This document shows, one piece after another, positions 5,985 to 13,478 of a DNA stretch of 13,478 bases; the stretch's first letter is position 1, and each line of letters begins with the position of its first letter. Position numbers and translations under genes: made by a program. The stretch is from an uncultured Alphaproteobacteria bacterium. Lineage in GTDB: Bacteria; Pseudomonadota; Alphaproteobacteria; RF32; CAG-239. The notes under the pieces were generated by a model. The model saw only the letters and a list, made by a program, of their open reading frames with translations, was not told where the DNA came from and did not search any database. The stretch covers positions 1-13,478 of the forward strand of contig URWU01000017.1 in NCBI GenBank assembly GCA_900551585.1, in the 5' to 3' direction.

Positions 5985-6950
5985 ATGCATTTAATGACTT
6001 TGCGTACCAAAATCATTTTAATTATCGTTGCCGTTGTGACCGCTCTGGCAACCGTTTTTGCCGCAACTTATCAGCCGCGCCGCGTTGATACCATCGCCCG
6101 GCCGCTGGTCAAAATTGATGCTTATCTGCCCCTCTCCGGCCCCAATGCCCATCTGGGTCTGGCGGCAAAACACGCCATGGAACAAGTGTTAAAAGAAGCG
6201 GAATTAAAAGCCCGTTATAAATACGAAATTCTTTTTGAAGATATTTATACCAACTCGACCGCCTCCGACAATACAGCCAAAGCCGTCATTACTTTCACAA
6301 CATCGCCGGAACCGCGCGCCGAACTGACGATAATGACCCAAGAGCCGAACAAATTCATCATTCACAGCCCGTATAAGGAAACCGCTGATTTATTTGTCAA
6401 AGATTTGAGCCGCCGCAACATCAAAAACATCGGCCTGCTGACCATGGCCTCGGGCGAATACCGCCGCCTGGCCAAAACCTTCAAAGACGCCCTGCCCGAC
6501 ACTTATGACTTGAACGGAGCGGTTTTCCAGCCGGAACAAAAAGATTTTTCCATTCTGATTAATCTGCTGCGTAACAATGATACCGACCTTTTTGTTCTGG
6601 TCGGTGCACCGGCGGAAACAGATGCCCTGATTTCGCAACTGCACGATAACGGCGTCAGCAACTTCAACATCTCAACCCTTTACAGCGTTGATCTTTCTTC
6701 CGAACCGAAGCTCTATGACAATACCCGTTCGGTCGGTTCCGTCGCCGGCGGATATGACGCGGCCCTGCCGGCCAAAGCCGTCAAACTGCTGATTGAAGCT
6801 TACGAGAAAAACTTCAAAAAAGACTATCTGCCGACCACGCAGATGATTAACGCTGACATCGCCGAAAAATACGCCCGCGATAATATCATTGCCGTTCCGG
6901 CTGCCGTCAAAATTGTCCGCGACGGCAAAATCACCATTCCTCAGGAGTAA
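5985..6950 (+). CDS. Membrane-anchored periplasmic-binding-protein-like protein (Peripla_BP_6 type)
   Basis: The 321-aa product has an N-terminal hydrophobic segment (about 8-28) after a basic start, with no lipobox Cys, so it is a signal anchor or a cleaved signal peptide. VKIDAYLPLSGPNAHLGLAA starts the type I binding-protein fold of branched-chain amino acid (LivJ-like) proteins. Later blocks are NIKNIGLLTMASGEYRRLAK, DTDLFVLVGAPAETDALISQ and GSVAGGYDA. The stretch after DIYTNSTASDN, where the family has its 'will the source matter' loop and first ligand contacts, is much shortened. At 321 aa it is well below the usual 370-400. Ligand binding may therefore be altered or lost. AGAGGA precedes the ATG. 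It sits 12 nt after rlmB and 3 nt before an ABC ATPase of exporter type, an unusual partner. Confidence 0.72.
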   Translation: MHLMTLRTKIILIIVAVVTALATVFAATYQPRRVDTIARPLVKIDAYLPLSGPNAHLGLAAKHAMEQVLKEAELKARYKYEILFEDIYTNSTASDNTAKAVITFTTSPEPRAELTIMTQEPNKFIIHSPYKETADLFVKDLSRRNIKNIGLLTMASGEYRRLAKTFKDALPDTYDLNGAVFQPEQKDFSILINLLRNNDTDLFVLVGAPAETDALISQLHDNGVSNFNISTLYSVDLSSEPKLYDNTRSVGSVAGGYDAALPAKAVKLLIEAYEKNFKKDYLPTTQMINADIAEKYARDNIIAVPAAVKIVRDGKITIPQE

Positions 6951-6953
6951 GCC

Positions 6954-7682
6954 ATGTCCGTCACCCTCCGTCTCAAGAATCTTAGTAAAAACTTTGGCAG
7001 TCTTGAAGCTGTCAAAGATATCAGTTTCAAAGCACAGACGGGAGAGATTATTGCCGTTCTCGGACCCAACGGCGCCGGAAAATCAACCCTGATGAATATG
7101 ATTACCGGTTTTTTGGCACCTTCCTCGGGCGAAATTCTGGTTCTGGAAAAAAACATTGCCGATAATGCCCTTGAAGCTAAAAAGCATATCGGTTTTCTGC
7201 CGGAAGGCTCACCGCTTTATCCGGATTTGAGCGTCCGCTCTTTTTTGAATTATATGGCCGAACTGCGCGGTTTCAGCGGCGAAGCAAAAAAACAACAGGT
7301 TGATAAAGTCGCCGAGACGGCCAAAATCTCAGACATTATGTCTCAAAAAATTGAAACCCTGTCAAAGGGTTATCTGCGCCGCGTCGGATTTGCCCAAAGC
7401 ATTATTTCCGACCCGGAGATTCTGCTGCTGGACGAACCGACTGACGGTCTTGACCCCAACCAGAAAGAGCATATGCGCAACCTGATTTGCAACATGGGGC
7501 AAAATAAAATCATTTTAATTTCAACCCATTTGCTGGAAGAAGCGGAATCTATCGCTACTCGCATTATCCTGATGAACAAGGGACGTATTATCGTCGACGG
7601 TACATTAAAAGATATTTTATTCAAAGCCGATACCGATTCTCTTGACGCCGCTTTCAAAAAACTCACCACGGGAGACAAATAA
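6954..7682 (+). CDS. ABC transporter ATP-binding protein, GldA-like
   Basis: This 242-aa nucleotide-binding subunit energises the adjacent ABC-2 type permease at the inner face of the cytoplasmic membrane. Motifs are Walker A GPNGAGKST (37-45), Q-loop region FLPEGSPLYPDLSV, signature LSKGYLRRVGFAQ (LSKGY rather than LSGGQ, usual in the GldA/NatA-type group), Walker B ILLLDEPTDGLDP and H-loop STH. CAGGAG, within the end of the upstream gene, lies 5 nt before the ATG. The stop overlaps the next start in TAATG, which suggests coupled translation and equal amounts. The transported substrate is unknown; in Bacteroidetes GldA, GldF and GldG serve gliding motility, but proteobacterial relatives have no such established role. 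Confidence 0.93.
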   Translation: MSVTLRLKNLSKNFGSLEAVKDISFKAQTGEIIAVLGPNGAGKSTLMNMITGFLAPSSGEILVLEKNIADNALEAKKHIGFLPEGSPLYPDLSVRSFLNYMAELRGFSGEAKKQQVDKVAETAKISDIMSQKIETLSKGYLRRVGFAQSIISDPEILLLDEPTDGLDPNQKEHMRNLICNMGQNKIILISTHLLEEAESIATRIILMNKGRIIVDGTLKDILFKADTDSLDAAFKKLTTGDK

Positions 7683-10600
7683 TGAAAAATATATGGATTG
7701 TCACCAAAAACGAATTAATCCGCTATTTCATCTCTCCTCTGGCTTATGTTTATCTGGTTGCTTTTTTGCTGTTAAACGGCTCTTTTGCTATCTATTTCGG
7801 CAACTTTTTTGACCGCGGACAGGCCAGCCTTTTGACAATGTTTGCCTATCAGCCCTGGCTTTATCTGCTGTTTTTGCCCGGTATATCCATGCGCCTGTGG
7901 TCGGAAGAATTCCGCACCAAGACCATTGTTCAGATTATGACCATGCCGGTCTCGACCGCAAGTTTAGTCTGGGGAAAATTTCTGGCCTCGTGGATTTTTG
8001 CCGCTTTGGCTTTGATTCTCACTTTTCCTTTTTGGATAACCGTCAATCTCTTAGGGTCTCCGGACAACAGCGTCATAGCCGTCAGTTATCTCGGCAGCTG
8101 GATTCTTGCCGGCTGTATGCTGGCCATTTCGCAAACCATGTCGGCTCTGACCAAAAATCAGGTCATCGCTCTGGTTTTAGCCGTCATTGCCAACCTGATG
8201 TTTATGCTCAGCGGCCTGGAATATATCCTTGCTTTCTTCCGTCTGTTTGCGCCTTTGTCAATTGTTGACATGATTGCCTCTTTCAGCTTCACAACTCACT
8301 TTTTCACCATCAGCCAAGGTTTGGTTGAAGCCCGCGACCTCATCTTTTTCACCTCAATAATCCTGCTGTTCAACTTCACCACGGTGATTATCGTCAGTTT
8401 CAAAACCGCCGGAACCGCAAGCTTTCTGAAATCGACCAGCCGCAACTATTATCTGAGCGTCTTTGTGCTGTTGCTGATTGGCTTCATCGGCCTCAACCTG
8501 ATTGCCAACAACCTCACCCGCTCAATCCAGCATGATTTTACTGCCGAAAAAATCTTCACCCTGACCGAAAACACCAAACAGGTTTTAAGAAACCTGCCCG
8601 AAGCTGTCACGGTCAAACTCTATTACACCCCCGAGCTCGGACGCCGCAATCCGTCTTTTCGCTTAATGTTTGACCAAGTCAGAATCCTCCTCAAACAATA
8701 TGCCAATCTGGCTGACGGCAAACTTGATTATGCCATTTACAATCCGCAGCCGTTCAGCGAAGCCGAAGACCACGCCATAACACGCGGCCTCAAAGCTATT
8801 CCGCTCATTGACAACAGTCAGGCGGCTTATTTCGGACTGACTGTCGGCAACAGCGTTGATGACTTCTCGGTGATTCCCTTTTTGGCTCTGGAACGCGAGA
8901 ACCTTTTGGAGCAGGATTTAACCGAAGCCATTTATACGCTCCACCACAAAAAACGCACCATCGGCATTATCAGTACGCTGCCGGTTTTTGATACCGTTAT
9001 TGAAAATGTGGCCACCTCGCGTTGGGAAATCATCAATCAATTGGAAAAATTTTATAATGTCAAATCCATTTCCAAAGCCGAAGAAATTTCCGACAAATTA
9101 GACGCCCTGCTGCTCATTCATCCGCGCGATTTCAGTCAGGATATGGTAACCGCGATTCGCAATTACAGCTATGCCGGCGGCAAAGTAATGGCCTTTGTCG
9201 ATGTCGCTACCGATTCTTCCCGCATTTTCGCGCCGGTAACCGAAGATTTCAAACCGTCGGATTTAGGCGGCCTTGATAAGTCCTGGGGCTTTCAGTTTAA
9301 CAAGAATGTTGTCATTGCCGATTTGGATAATTCTCTGACCGTCCAAGTCGGAGCCGACAGCCAAAATCCTGATTATACACAGGACCTTCTGCAGTTTTAT
9401 CTGAACTATAACGACATCAACCATGTCTTTCCCGAAACTTACAATCTGAAAAAAATGCTGGTCAGTTCAGCTTCCGTCATCAGCCCGGCAGATGACGCCG
9501 ATGTATTGTTTCTGCCCCTGCTCAAATCGAGCCTGAATTCAGCTGCCGTCAACGCCGAATGGGCACAAAAATCTCATGACCCCAACGCGCTGCTGCGCAA
9601 TTTCAAAAAAGATAAATTTACCAAAATTATCGCCGCCCACATTATCAGCAAATCGGCAGCACGCCCGTTTGAAATCATTGTCGTTGCCGATACGGATATG
9701 CTTTATGACAGCTTCTGGGCAAAATCTATCCCGATGCAGGACGGCAATTTGATTATTCCGGTTTTTGACAATGCCAATTTTGTTCTCAATTCCTTAGAAA
9801 CGCTGATTGGCGGTGACAACCTGATTGGCCTGCGCGGCAAATCGGCCAAAGCCCGCAAGTTTGAACGGATTGAAAGTCTTCGCAAACAAGCACAGCAGGA
9901 TTTCAAAATCAAAGAACAGGAAATCCTTGACCGTATAGACCACACCAAAGAAGGCCTGAAAGAAATCTGGGGCAAAAAAAGCTTTGAAGGCCGCGATACT
10001 TTCACCCCTGATGAATTGTCGATTATTGCCAATATCCGCAAAAAACTCGACAGCCAGCGCCTGGAACTCCGCGACATCCGCGAAAACCTCAATACCGAGA
10101 TTAAGCAGATTGATACACTGGTGAAATTTTATAACATCTACGCCATTCCCCTGCTGATTCTGCTCGGGCTTATTGTCTATGCCCTGTTGACAAGACGCGG
10201 CAAAAATCCCGACAACAGCCGCACGCCTTTTTATAACCGCCAGATTCTCTATCTGACTCTCGGCGCATTTGCCCTGCTCGGCCTCGGCATTGCCGCGGTT
10301 TATTTCGGCAACCGCCAGGAAATCGATTCTTATGAGGGCAAACCGTTCTTCCCCAAACTGGCCGAACAAATTAATCAGGTTGATAAAATCACCCTGACCG
10401 GCCACGATAAAACGCTGCGTTTTTATAAAGAAGACAATCTCTGGAAGCTTGAAGGTGCGCCGCATCTGCTGGTTTTGCAGGACCGTATGCGCAGCTTTTT
10501 GAGCGCGCTGCTTGAAGCCCGCTATTATGAAAAGAAGTCCGACAAAGCCGAAAACCTGTCAAAATTCGGCCTGCAGCCGGTAACGGCCGACGGCTCGCCC

Positions 10601-11161
10601 AATATCCGCGTTGACCTGCAAAATGCGGAAGGAAGAAATCTGCAGAGCTTTGAAGTCGGCAAATATGACATTGAAATCGGCCGCGGCACCCGCGCTGCCT
10701 ACATCAAATTTGACAACCAGTTCCAAGTCTGGCTGGCCGCCATTGAGCTGATTGACTTGTCAACCAATCAGAAAGAATGGACTTTCAGCCGCCTGTGGGA
10801 TTTGCGTTTCGGGCGCTTTTTGAGTTTTAACCATATCACCAATATCGATACTCTCGCCAATCTGGCCAAGTATATGCTCAATACCGAGATTTTAAGCACC
10901 GCGGACAAACTGGAAAATCCGCAACAGCTGTTTGTAATTGACTTGCAGGTTGAGGGAAACGAGAAAATAAAACTTTCATTTTTGCAAAAAGAGAGTAAAT
11001 ATTTTGTAACTTATGACTTTGCCTCAACGCCGAAAAATCCTGAGTTGAAGAATTTTGCGGCTTATATGAGCGGCAATTTCTACGAAATATCAAAAACAGC
11101 CATGGAAAAAATCAAAAATGTCGTTGAACCCCAAATACCTGACCGCGGAACAAAAAAATAA
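7682..11161 (+). CDS. Triple fusion: GldF-like ABC-2 permease, GldG-like auxiliary domain, DUF4340
   Basis: One unbroken 1159-codon frame joins three parts usually encoded by separate adjacent genes. Residues 1-250 are an ABC-2 permease with about six membrane segments and the marker RLWSEEFRTKTIVQIMTMPV. A membrane segment (about 259-279) starts the GldG-like extracytoplasmic region (ABC_transp_aux type; FTLTENTKQVLRNLPEAVTV near 290), which runs to about 700. A charged coiled-coil stretch (about 723-812) leads to a membrane segment (818-838) and an Arg-rich turn. A further membrane segment (853-875) precedes a DUF4340 region (about 880-1140; VDKITLTGHDKTLRFYKEDN, WKLEGAP). Both large non-membrane regions should face the periplasm. 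GGGAGAC precedes the start, which overlaps the ATPase stop by 1 nt. Substrate unknown; envelope lipid or polymer handling is inference. Confidence 0.88.
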   Translation: MKNIWIVTKNELIRYFISPLAYVYLVAFLLLNGSFAIYFGNFFDRGQASLLTMFAYQPWLYLLFLPGISMRLWSEEFRTKTIVQIMTMPVSTASLVWGKFLASWIFAALALILTFPFWITVNLLGSPDNSVIAVSYLGSWILAGCMLAISQTMSALTKNQVIALVLAVIANLMFMLSGLEYILAFFRLFAPLSIVDMIASFSFTTHFFTISQGLVEARDLIFFTSIILLFNFTTVIIVSFKTAGTASFLKSTSRNYYLSVFVLLLIGFIGLNLIANNLTRSIQHDFTAEKIFTLTENTKQVLRNLPEAVTVKLYYTPELGRRNPSFRLMFDQVRILLKQYANLADGKLDYAIYNPQPFSEAEDHAITRGLKAIPLIDNSQAAYFGLTVGNSVDDFSVIPFLALERENLLEQDLTEAIYTLHHKKRTIGIISTLPVFDTVIENVATSRWEIINQLEKFYNVKSISKAEEISDKLDALLLIHPRDFSQDMVTAIRNYSYAGGKVMAFVDVATDSSRIFAPVTEDFKPSDLGGLDKSWGFQFNKNVVIADLDNSLTVQVGADSQNPDYTQDLLQFYLNYNDINHVFPETYNLKKMLVSSASVISPADDADVLFLPLLKSSLNSAAVNAEWAQKSHDPNALLRNFKKDKFTKIIAAHIISKSAARPFEIIVVADTDMLYDSFWAKSIPMQDGNLIIPVFDNANFVLNSLETLIGGDNLIGLRGKSAKARKFERIESLRKQAQQDFKIKEQEILDRIDHTKEGLKEIWGKKSFEGRDTFTPDELSIIANIRKKLDSQRLELRDIRENLNTEIKQIDTLVKFYNIYAIPLLILLGLIVYALLTRRGKNPDNSRTPFYNRQILYLTLGAFALLGLGIAAVYFGNRQEIDSYEGKPFFPKLAEQINQVDKITLTGHDKTLRFYKEDNLWKLEGAPHLLVLQDRMRSFLSALLEARYYEKKSDKAENLSKFGLQPVTADGSPNIRVDLQNAEGRNLQSFEVGKYDIEIGRGTRAAYIKFDNQFQVWLAAIELIDLSTNQKEWTFSRLWDLRFGRFLSFNHITNIDTLANLAKYMLNTEILSTADKLENPQQLFVIDLQVEGNEKIKLSFLQKESKYFVTYDFASTPKNPELKNFAAYMSGNFYEISKTAMEKIKNVVEPQIPDRGTKK

Positions 11162-12059
11162 ACTCAAAAAATCAGCAACTGCCGCCAGCCTGACTTTGTC
11201 AATCTGCCTCTGCCTGCTGAAAACTTTCGGCGCTTTATATACCGGCTCTCTGGCTGTGTTGTCGTCAATGATTGACAGTTTGACCGATATTTTTGCCTCG
11301 GCGGTCACCGTCATTGCCGTCAGGTTTTCTTCTCAGCCGGAAAGCTACTATTTCCGCTACGGCTATGGCAAGGCCGAAGCTATTTCAGCCCTCATACAGT
11401 CGGCTTTTATCGCCGGCTCGGGTATTTTTATCATGTATGACGGTATCAGCCGTCTGTTTTATCCGCGCCCGATTGAACAAACCACAACCGGTATTATCAT
11501 CATGGTCATTGCGCTGATTTCCACTTTGCTTTTAATCAGCTACCAGCGTTATGTTACCCGACTGACGGAATCTCAGGCCATCAGCGCCGACAGCGCCCAT
11601 TATACCGTCGATGTCCTGACCAATATCTCCATTATCGCTTCCCTCTTCGTGGTTAAATATTTTCAAATCAGCTGGTTTGACAGTCTGACGGCAATCATCA
11701 TTTCTGCTTATCTGCTGTATAATGCTTATAAAATTGCCGCCGAAGCCATTAAAACCCTGATGGACGCCGAGCTGAGCGACGAAATCCGCAAACACATCAA
11801 GGAAGTGGTTATGGACTGCCCTTTTTCAAAAGGCATTCACGACTTGCGAACCCGCGATTTGGGCGGCCGCTACATGTTTGAGTTTCATCTGGAACTCGAC
11901 GGCGAATTGTCTTTGGCTGCAGCCCATGACATGACTGATTTGGTTGAGGACAACTTGCTCGATGCTTATCCGAACTCGGTCATCATCATCCACCAGGACC
12001 CGGTCGGCATCAAAGAAGAGCGCCTTGACAACAAACTCAAAAAACCGCTTAAGAAATAA
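11118..12059 (+). CDS. fieF: Cation diffusion facilitator, FieF/YiiP-like metal exporter
   Basis: This 313-aa inner-membrane antiporter exports divalent cations (Zn, Fe, Cd or similar) against protons. Six membrane segments precede a cytosolic dimerisation domain. The transport site is complete: Asp 53 and Asp 57 (IDSLTDI), His 161 and Asp 165 (AHYTVD), the DD-HD set linked to Zn or Fe(II). The C-terminal site residues are also present: His in IHDLRT, His in FEFHLEL, and His and Asp in IIIHQDP. The loop site differs: the usual FGHGKAE is YGYGKAE (81-87), so its two His ligands are Phe and Tyr. The start overlaps the fusion gene by 44 nt, with GGAA about 10 nt upstream, and the gene ends the operon at a strong terminator. 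The symbol is by similarity; the true metal is unproven. Confidence 0.88.
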   Translation: MSLNPKYLTAEQKNKLKKSATAASLTLSICLCLLKTFGALYTGSLAVLSSMIDSLTDIFASAVTVIAVRFSSQPESYYFRYGYGKAEAISALIQSAFIAGSGIFIMYDGISRLFYPRPIEQTTTGIIIMVIALISTLLLISYQRYVTRLTESQAISADSAHYTVDVLTNISIIASLFVVKYFQISWFDSLTAIIISAYLLYNAYKIAAEAIKTLMDAELSDEIRKHIKEVVMDCPFSKGIHDLRTRDLGGRYMFEFHLELDGELSLAAAHDMTDLVEDNLLDAYPNSVIIIHQDPVGIKEERLDNKLKKPLKK

Positions 12060-12061
12060 AC

Positions 12062-12099
12062 AAAAAAGGTCCTGGGCATTCAACTCAGGACCTTTTTTT
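12062..12099. terminator. Bidirectional rho-independent terminator
   Basis: Stem GGTCCTG (12068-12074) and CAGGACC (12086-12092) with an 11-nt loop is flanked by six A on the left and seven T on the right, so it works in both directions. It ends the rightward rlmB-fieF operon and the leftward 213-aa gene, which stop 2 and 11 nt away. Confidence 0.93.
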
Positions 12100-12110
12100 A
12101 AGATTAAGAA

Positions 12111-12752
12111 TTATTGAAATTCTTTTTCTTCTTCGGACAATTCGCGCGCATATTGTTCAATAAATGCTTTTTTGGCCTGAAAGAAACTTTCCGCAGCGGC
12201 AACATCAACAATTTCATTACTGAAAAAGCACAAAAATCTTGCCACCAGAAAGTTAATCCAGTTTTTGTCACAAGCTGTCATCGCCTGCAGCATTTCTTGT
12301 TCAACCAAGCTCAAATCCGTCCCGGAACTGTCAAATTTAAAACGCAAAAAACAAGCATAGTTTAAGATTTTTTCAAGAACCAGCTGCTCTGTTTTCAGAG
12401 CCTGCTCCGTTGTGTCTTCAACCATTTCCTGAAGCATTTTAATCGCATCTTCCAATTCGTCAAAACAGGCAACATAGCGCATATGCTCGGCAATTTTGTT
12501 TTCCTGCAGTCTTGCGTATTGGGCAGCCATTTCTTTGATTTGCGCCGGATCTTTAAAAAGCCATTCAAGCTCTTTTTCAACCGCTTCCGTCCGCAAAAAA
12601 GCCAAACCGCTGCAACAATCGCTGAACAAATCGACAAAAGCACCGATTTCTTTATCGTCCAATTCCGCTTTCAAAGCTTCAACATTTTTTTCTGACAACC
12701 GGCATAAATTGATACGGTTCCAGATTTCAAGTTTCAATTCGTTTCTGGTCAT
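12111..12752 (-). CDS. Hypothetical helical protein, possible paralogue of the next leftward gene
   Basis: This 213-aa soluble, acidic and almost wholly helical protein belongs to no family I recognise. It has no signal peptide, membrane segment or catalytic motif. The N-terminus MTRNELKLEIWNRI resembles MRNLLRAEIWKTL of the gene at 12853-13443. Both then carry a similarly placed FL after about 50 residues and a Phe-rich helix followed by Asn/Asp-Val near the C-terminus. Several Cys (CCSGLAF, YACFLRF, FLCFFSN) lack metal-site spacing. The ATG has only a weak GGA upstream. An AT-rich leader block identical to that of its neighbour lies 8 nt before it. Codon use is AT-richer than in the adjacent operon. 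It is separated from the upstream gene by a terminator, so it probably has its own promoter. Confidence 0.7.
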   Translation of the reverse strand: MTRNELKLEIWNRINLCRLSEKNVEALKAELDDKEIGAFVDLFSDCCSGLAFLRTEAVEKELEWLFKDPAQIKEMAAQYARLQENKIAEHMRYVACFDELEDAIKMLQEMVEDTTEQALKTEQLVLEKILNYACFLRFKFDSSGTDLSLVEQEMLQAMTACDKNWINFLVARFLCFFSNEIVDVAAAESFFQAKKAFIEQYARELSEEEKEFQ

Positions 12753-12768
12753 AAATCCATTTTTTTAA

Positions 12769-12778
12769 TAATTAATAA
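12769..12778 (-). repeat. AT-rich leader block shared with the 196-aa gene (copy 1)
   Basis: Read leftward, TTATTAATTA (12769-12778) is followed closely by AAAAAAA (12760-12766) and then the start codon at 12752. The same decamer and seven A residues precede the start at 13443. It may be a shared promoter or a remnant of gene duplication. AT-richness makes chance similarity possible. Confidence 0.4.
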
Positions 12779-12789
12779 CAATAAGAAAA

Positions 12790-12820
12790 CCCCGCCTCAA
12801 CTTCACAGCCTAACGCGGGG
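12790..12820 (-). terminator. Rho-independent terminator after the 196-aa gene
   Basis: Leftward, GCGGGG/CCCCGC arms (12790-12795 and 12815-12820) enclose a 19-nt loop and are followed by TTTTCTTATT. The extra run of G (12817-12822) allows slipped pairing. It lies 32 nt after the stop at 12853. Confidence 0.75.
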
Positions 12821-12852
12821 GGCGTAACTAAAAAATGTTACATTACAAAACA

Positions 12853-13443
12853 TTATCTTTCAGACAAAAGCGCCAGCGACGCCCGTCTTTTATCAAACAG
12901 CCGTCTCAATTGCTCCACATCGTTGACATAACAGATAAACAGAGCAAAAACCTCCATTGCCGTAAAAACGATTTCGTCTTCACAATCTTCCAGAGAATCA
13001 AGCAAAAAGCCTTCATTAGTCCGCAGACGAACTTCTGCATTGTCCAATTTTTCAACATATCGGCCAACGTCCGTGCTCAGCTCGCCGCCACTGTATTTAT
13101 CTCGGCTGTCAAACAGGCGGATTGTATCCAGCAGCGCCGCAGCATAATCTTTCAGCTTAACGAATTTATCATCTTTAAGATTTGTCAGCAGCTCGATTTT
13201 TTTAACGGCAATAAACATCGCCATTGAGGCGGCTTCATCAGCATCGAGATTATATTTTTCAATGATTCGGCGGTCAAAAGACTTTCCCAAAAACAAATAT
13301 GAATCTTCATGGCCTGACAACAAAGTTTTAATTGCCGCAGCTTTTTCTGTTCCATATTCTTTTACAATCTCAACGGATAATTCTTGTGAAATTTTAGCAC
13401 CTTTAAGAGTTTTCCAAATTTCGGCGCGCAGTAAATTTCTCAT
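12853..13443 (-). CDS. Hypothetical helical protein, possible paralogue of the 213-aa gene
   Basis: This 196-aa cytosolic protein, predicted to be mainly helical, is not recognised. It opens MRNLLRAEIWKTLKGAKIS, similar to the start of the 213-aa gene downstream. It has a middle segment MAMFIAVKKIELLTNLKDDK and ends with a hydrophobic helix VFALFICYVNDVEQL and a basic RRLFDKRRA. The hydrophobic stretch is too short and mixed to be a clear membrane segment. No Shine-Dalgarno is visible before ATG 13443; the leader is AT-rich and shared with its neighbour. A strong terminator follows. Sequence upstream of 13478 is missing, so whether it begins its transcription unit is unknown. Any function would be a guess. 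Confidence 0.7.
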   Translation of the reverse strand: MRNLLRAEIWKTLKGAKISQELSVEIVKEYGTEKAAAIKTLLSGHEDSYLFLGKSFDRRIIEKYNLDADEAASMAMFIAVKKIELLTNLKDDKFVKLKDYAAALLDTIRLFDSRDKYSGGELSTDVGRYVEKLDNAEVRLRTNEGFLLDSLEDCEDEIVFTAMEVFALFICYVNDVEQLRRLFDKRRASLALLSER

Positions 13444-13459
13444 AAATAATTTGTTTTTT

Positions 13460-13469
13460 TAATTAATAA
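13460..13469 (-). repeat. AT-rich leader block shared with the 213-aa gene (copy 2)
   Basis: TTATTAATTA (leftward, 13460-13469) overlaps by one base a run of seven A (13454-13460), 11-26 nt before the start at 13443. It matches copy 1 at 12769-12778 in sequence and relative order. Confidence 0.4.
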
Positions 13470-13478
13470 ACTAATTCC

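Noticed and set aside
9703..10465. Long leftward open frames of 129 and 223 codons inside the fusion gene
   Set aside because: They are antisense shadows of the conserved GldG/DUF4340 frame and have no recognisable domains or ribosome sites.
1..13478. CRISPR array, transposase gene, phage or toxin-antitoxin module
   Set aside because: No regularly spaced direct repeats, transposase motifs, phage genes or toxin-antitoxin pairs were seen on either strand.

Overview
The window looks like chromosomal DNA of an uncultured alphaproteobacterium. This rests on the EF-Tu sequence (its N-terminus and NKVDQVDD stretch are of alphaproteobacterial type) and on a tRNA-Tyr / tRNA-Gly / tuf cluster. A finer placement, for example a gut or other host-associated lineage, is only a guess. 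Base composition is uneven: the long rightward operon is moderately GC, while three unrecognised leftward genes and all spacers are AT-rich. The first 26 bases are not biological. They match the 3' part of the Illumina Nextera read-1 transposase adapter, so position 27 is a contig edge.

Left part (27-4133, all leftward). A 3'-truncated, short-form DXS-like thiamine-diphosphate enzyme is read from a promoter with a 19-bp spacer filled by a perfect dyad, the hallmark of MerR-family control. Next come a terminator and an unrecognised 253-aa protein whose N-terminus faintly resembles an acyl carrier protein. Then comes the tRNA-Tyr, tRNA-Gly, tuf transcription unit. Between the tuf stop and its distal terminator lies a roughly 131-bp imperfect palindrome. 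One arm carries a near-consensus sigma70 promoter pointing at that terminator, which makes it a candidate mobile palindromic element and/or small-RNA locus.

Centre and right (4257-12059, rightward). murQ (cell-wall sugar recycling) has a candidate operator upstream. It is followed by rlmB (23S rRNA methylation), a membrane-anchored periplasmic-binding-like protein, a GldA-type ABC ATPase, a 1159-aa fusion of three parts normally encoded separately (GldF-like permease, GldG-like auxiliary domain, DUF4340), and a FieF-like CDF metal exporter. From rlmB onward, gaps are 12 and 3 nt and then genes overlap by 1 and 44 nt, ending at one bidirectional terminator. This looks like a translationally coupled operon.

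Right end (12111-13443, leftward). Two unrecognised, mostly helical proteins of 213 and 196 aa share an N-terminal pattern and an identical AT-rich leader block, suggesting a tandem duplication. The most noteworthy items are the triple-fusion ABC exporter, the palindrome with its embedded promoter after tuf, and the MerR-type promoter in front of a variant DXS.
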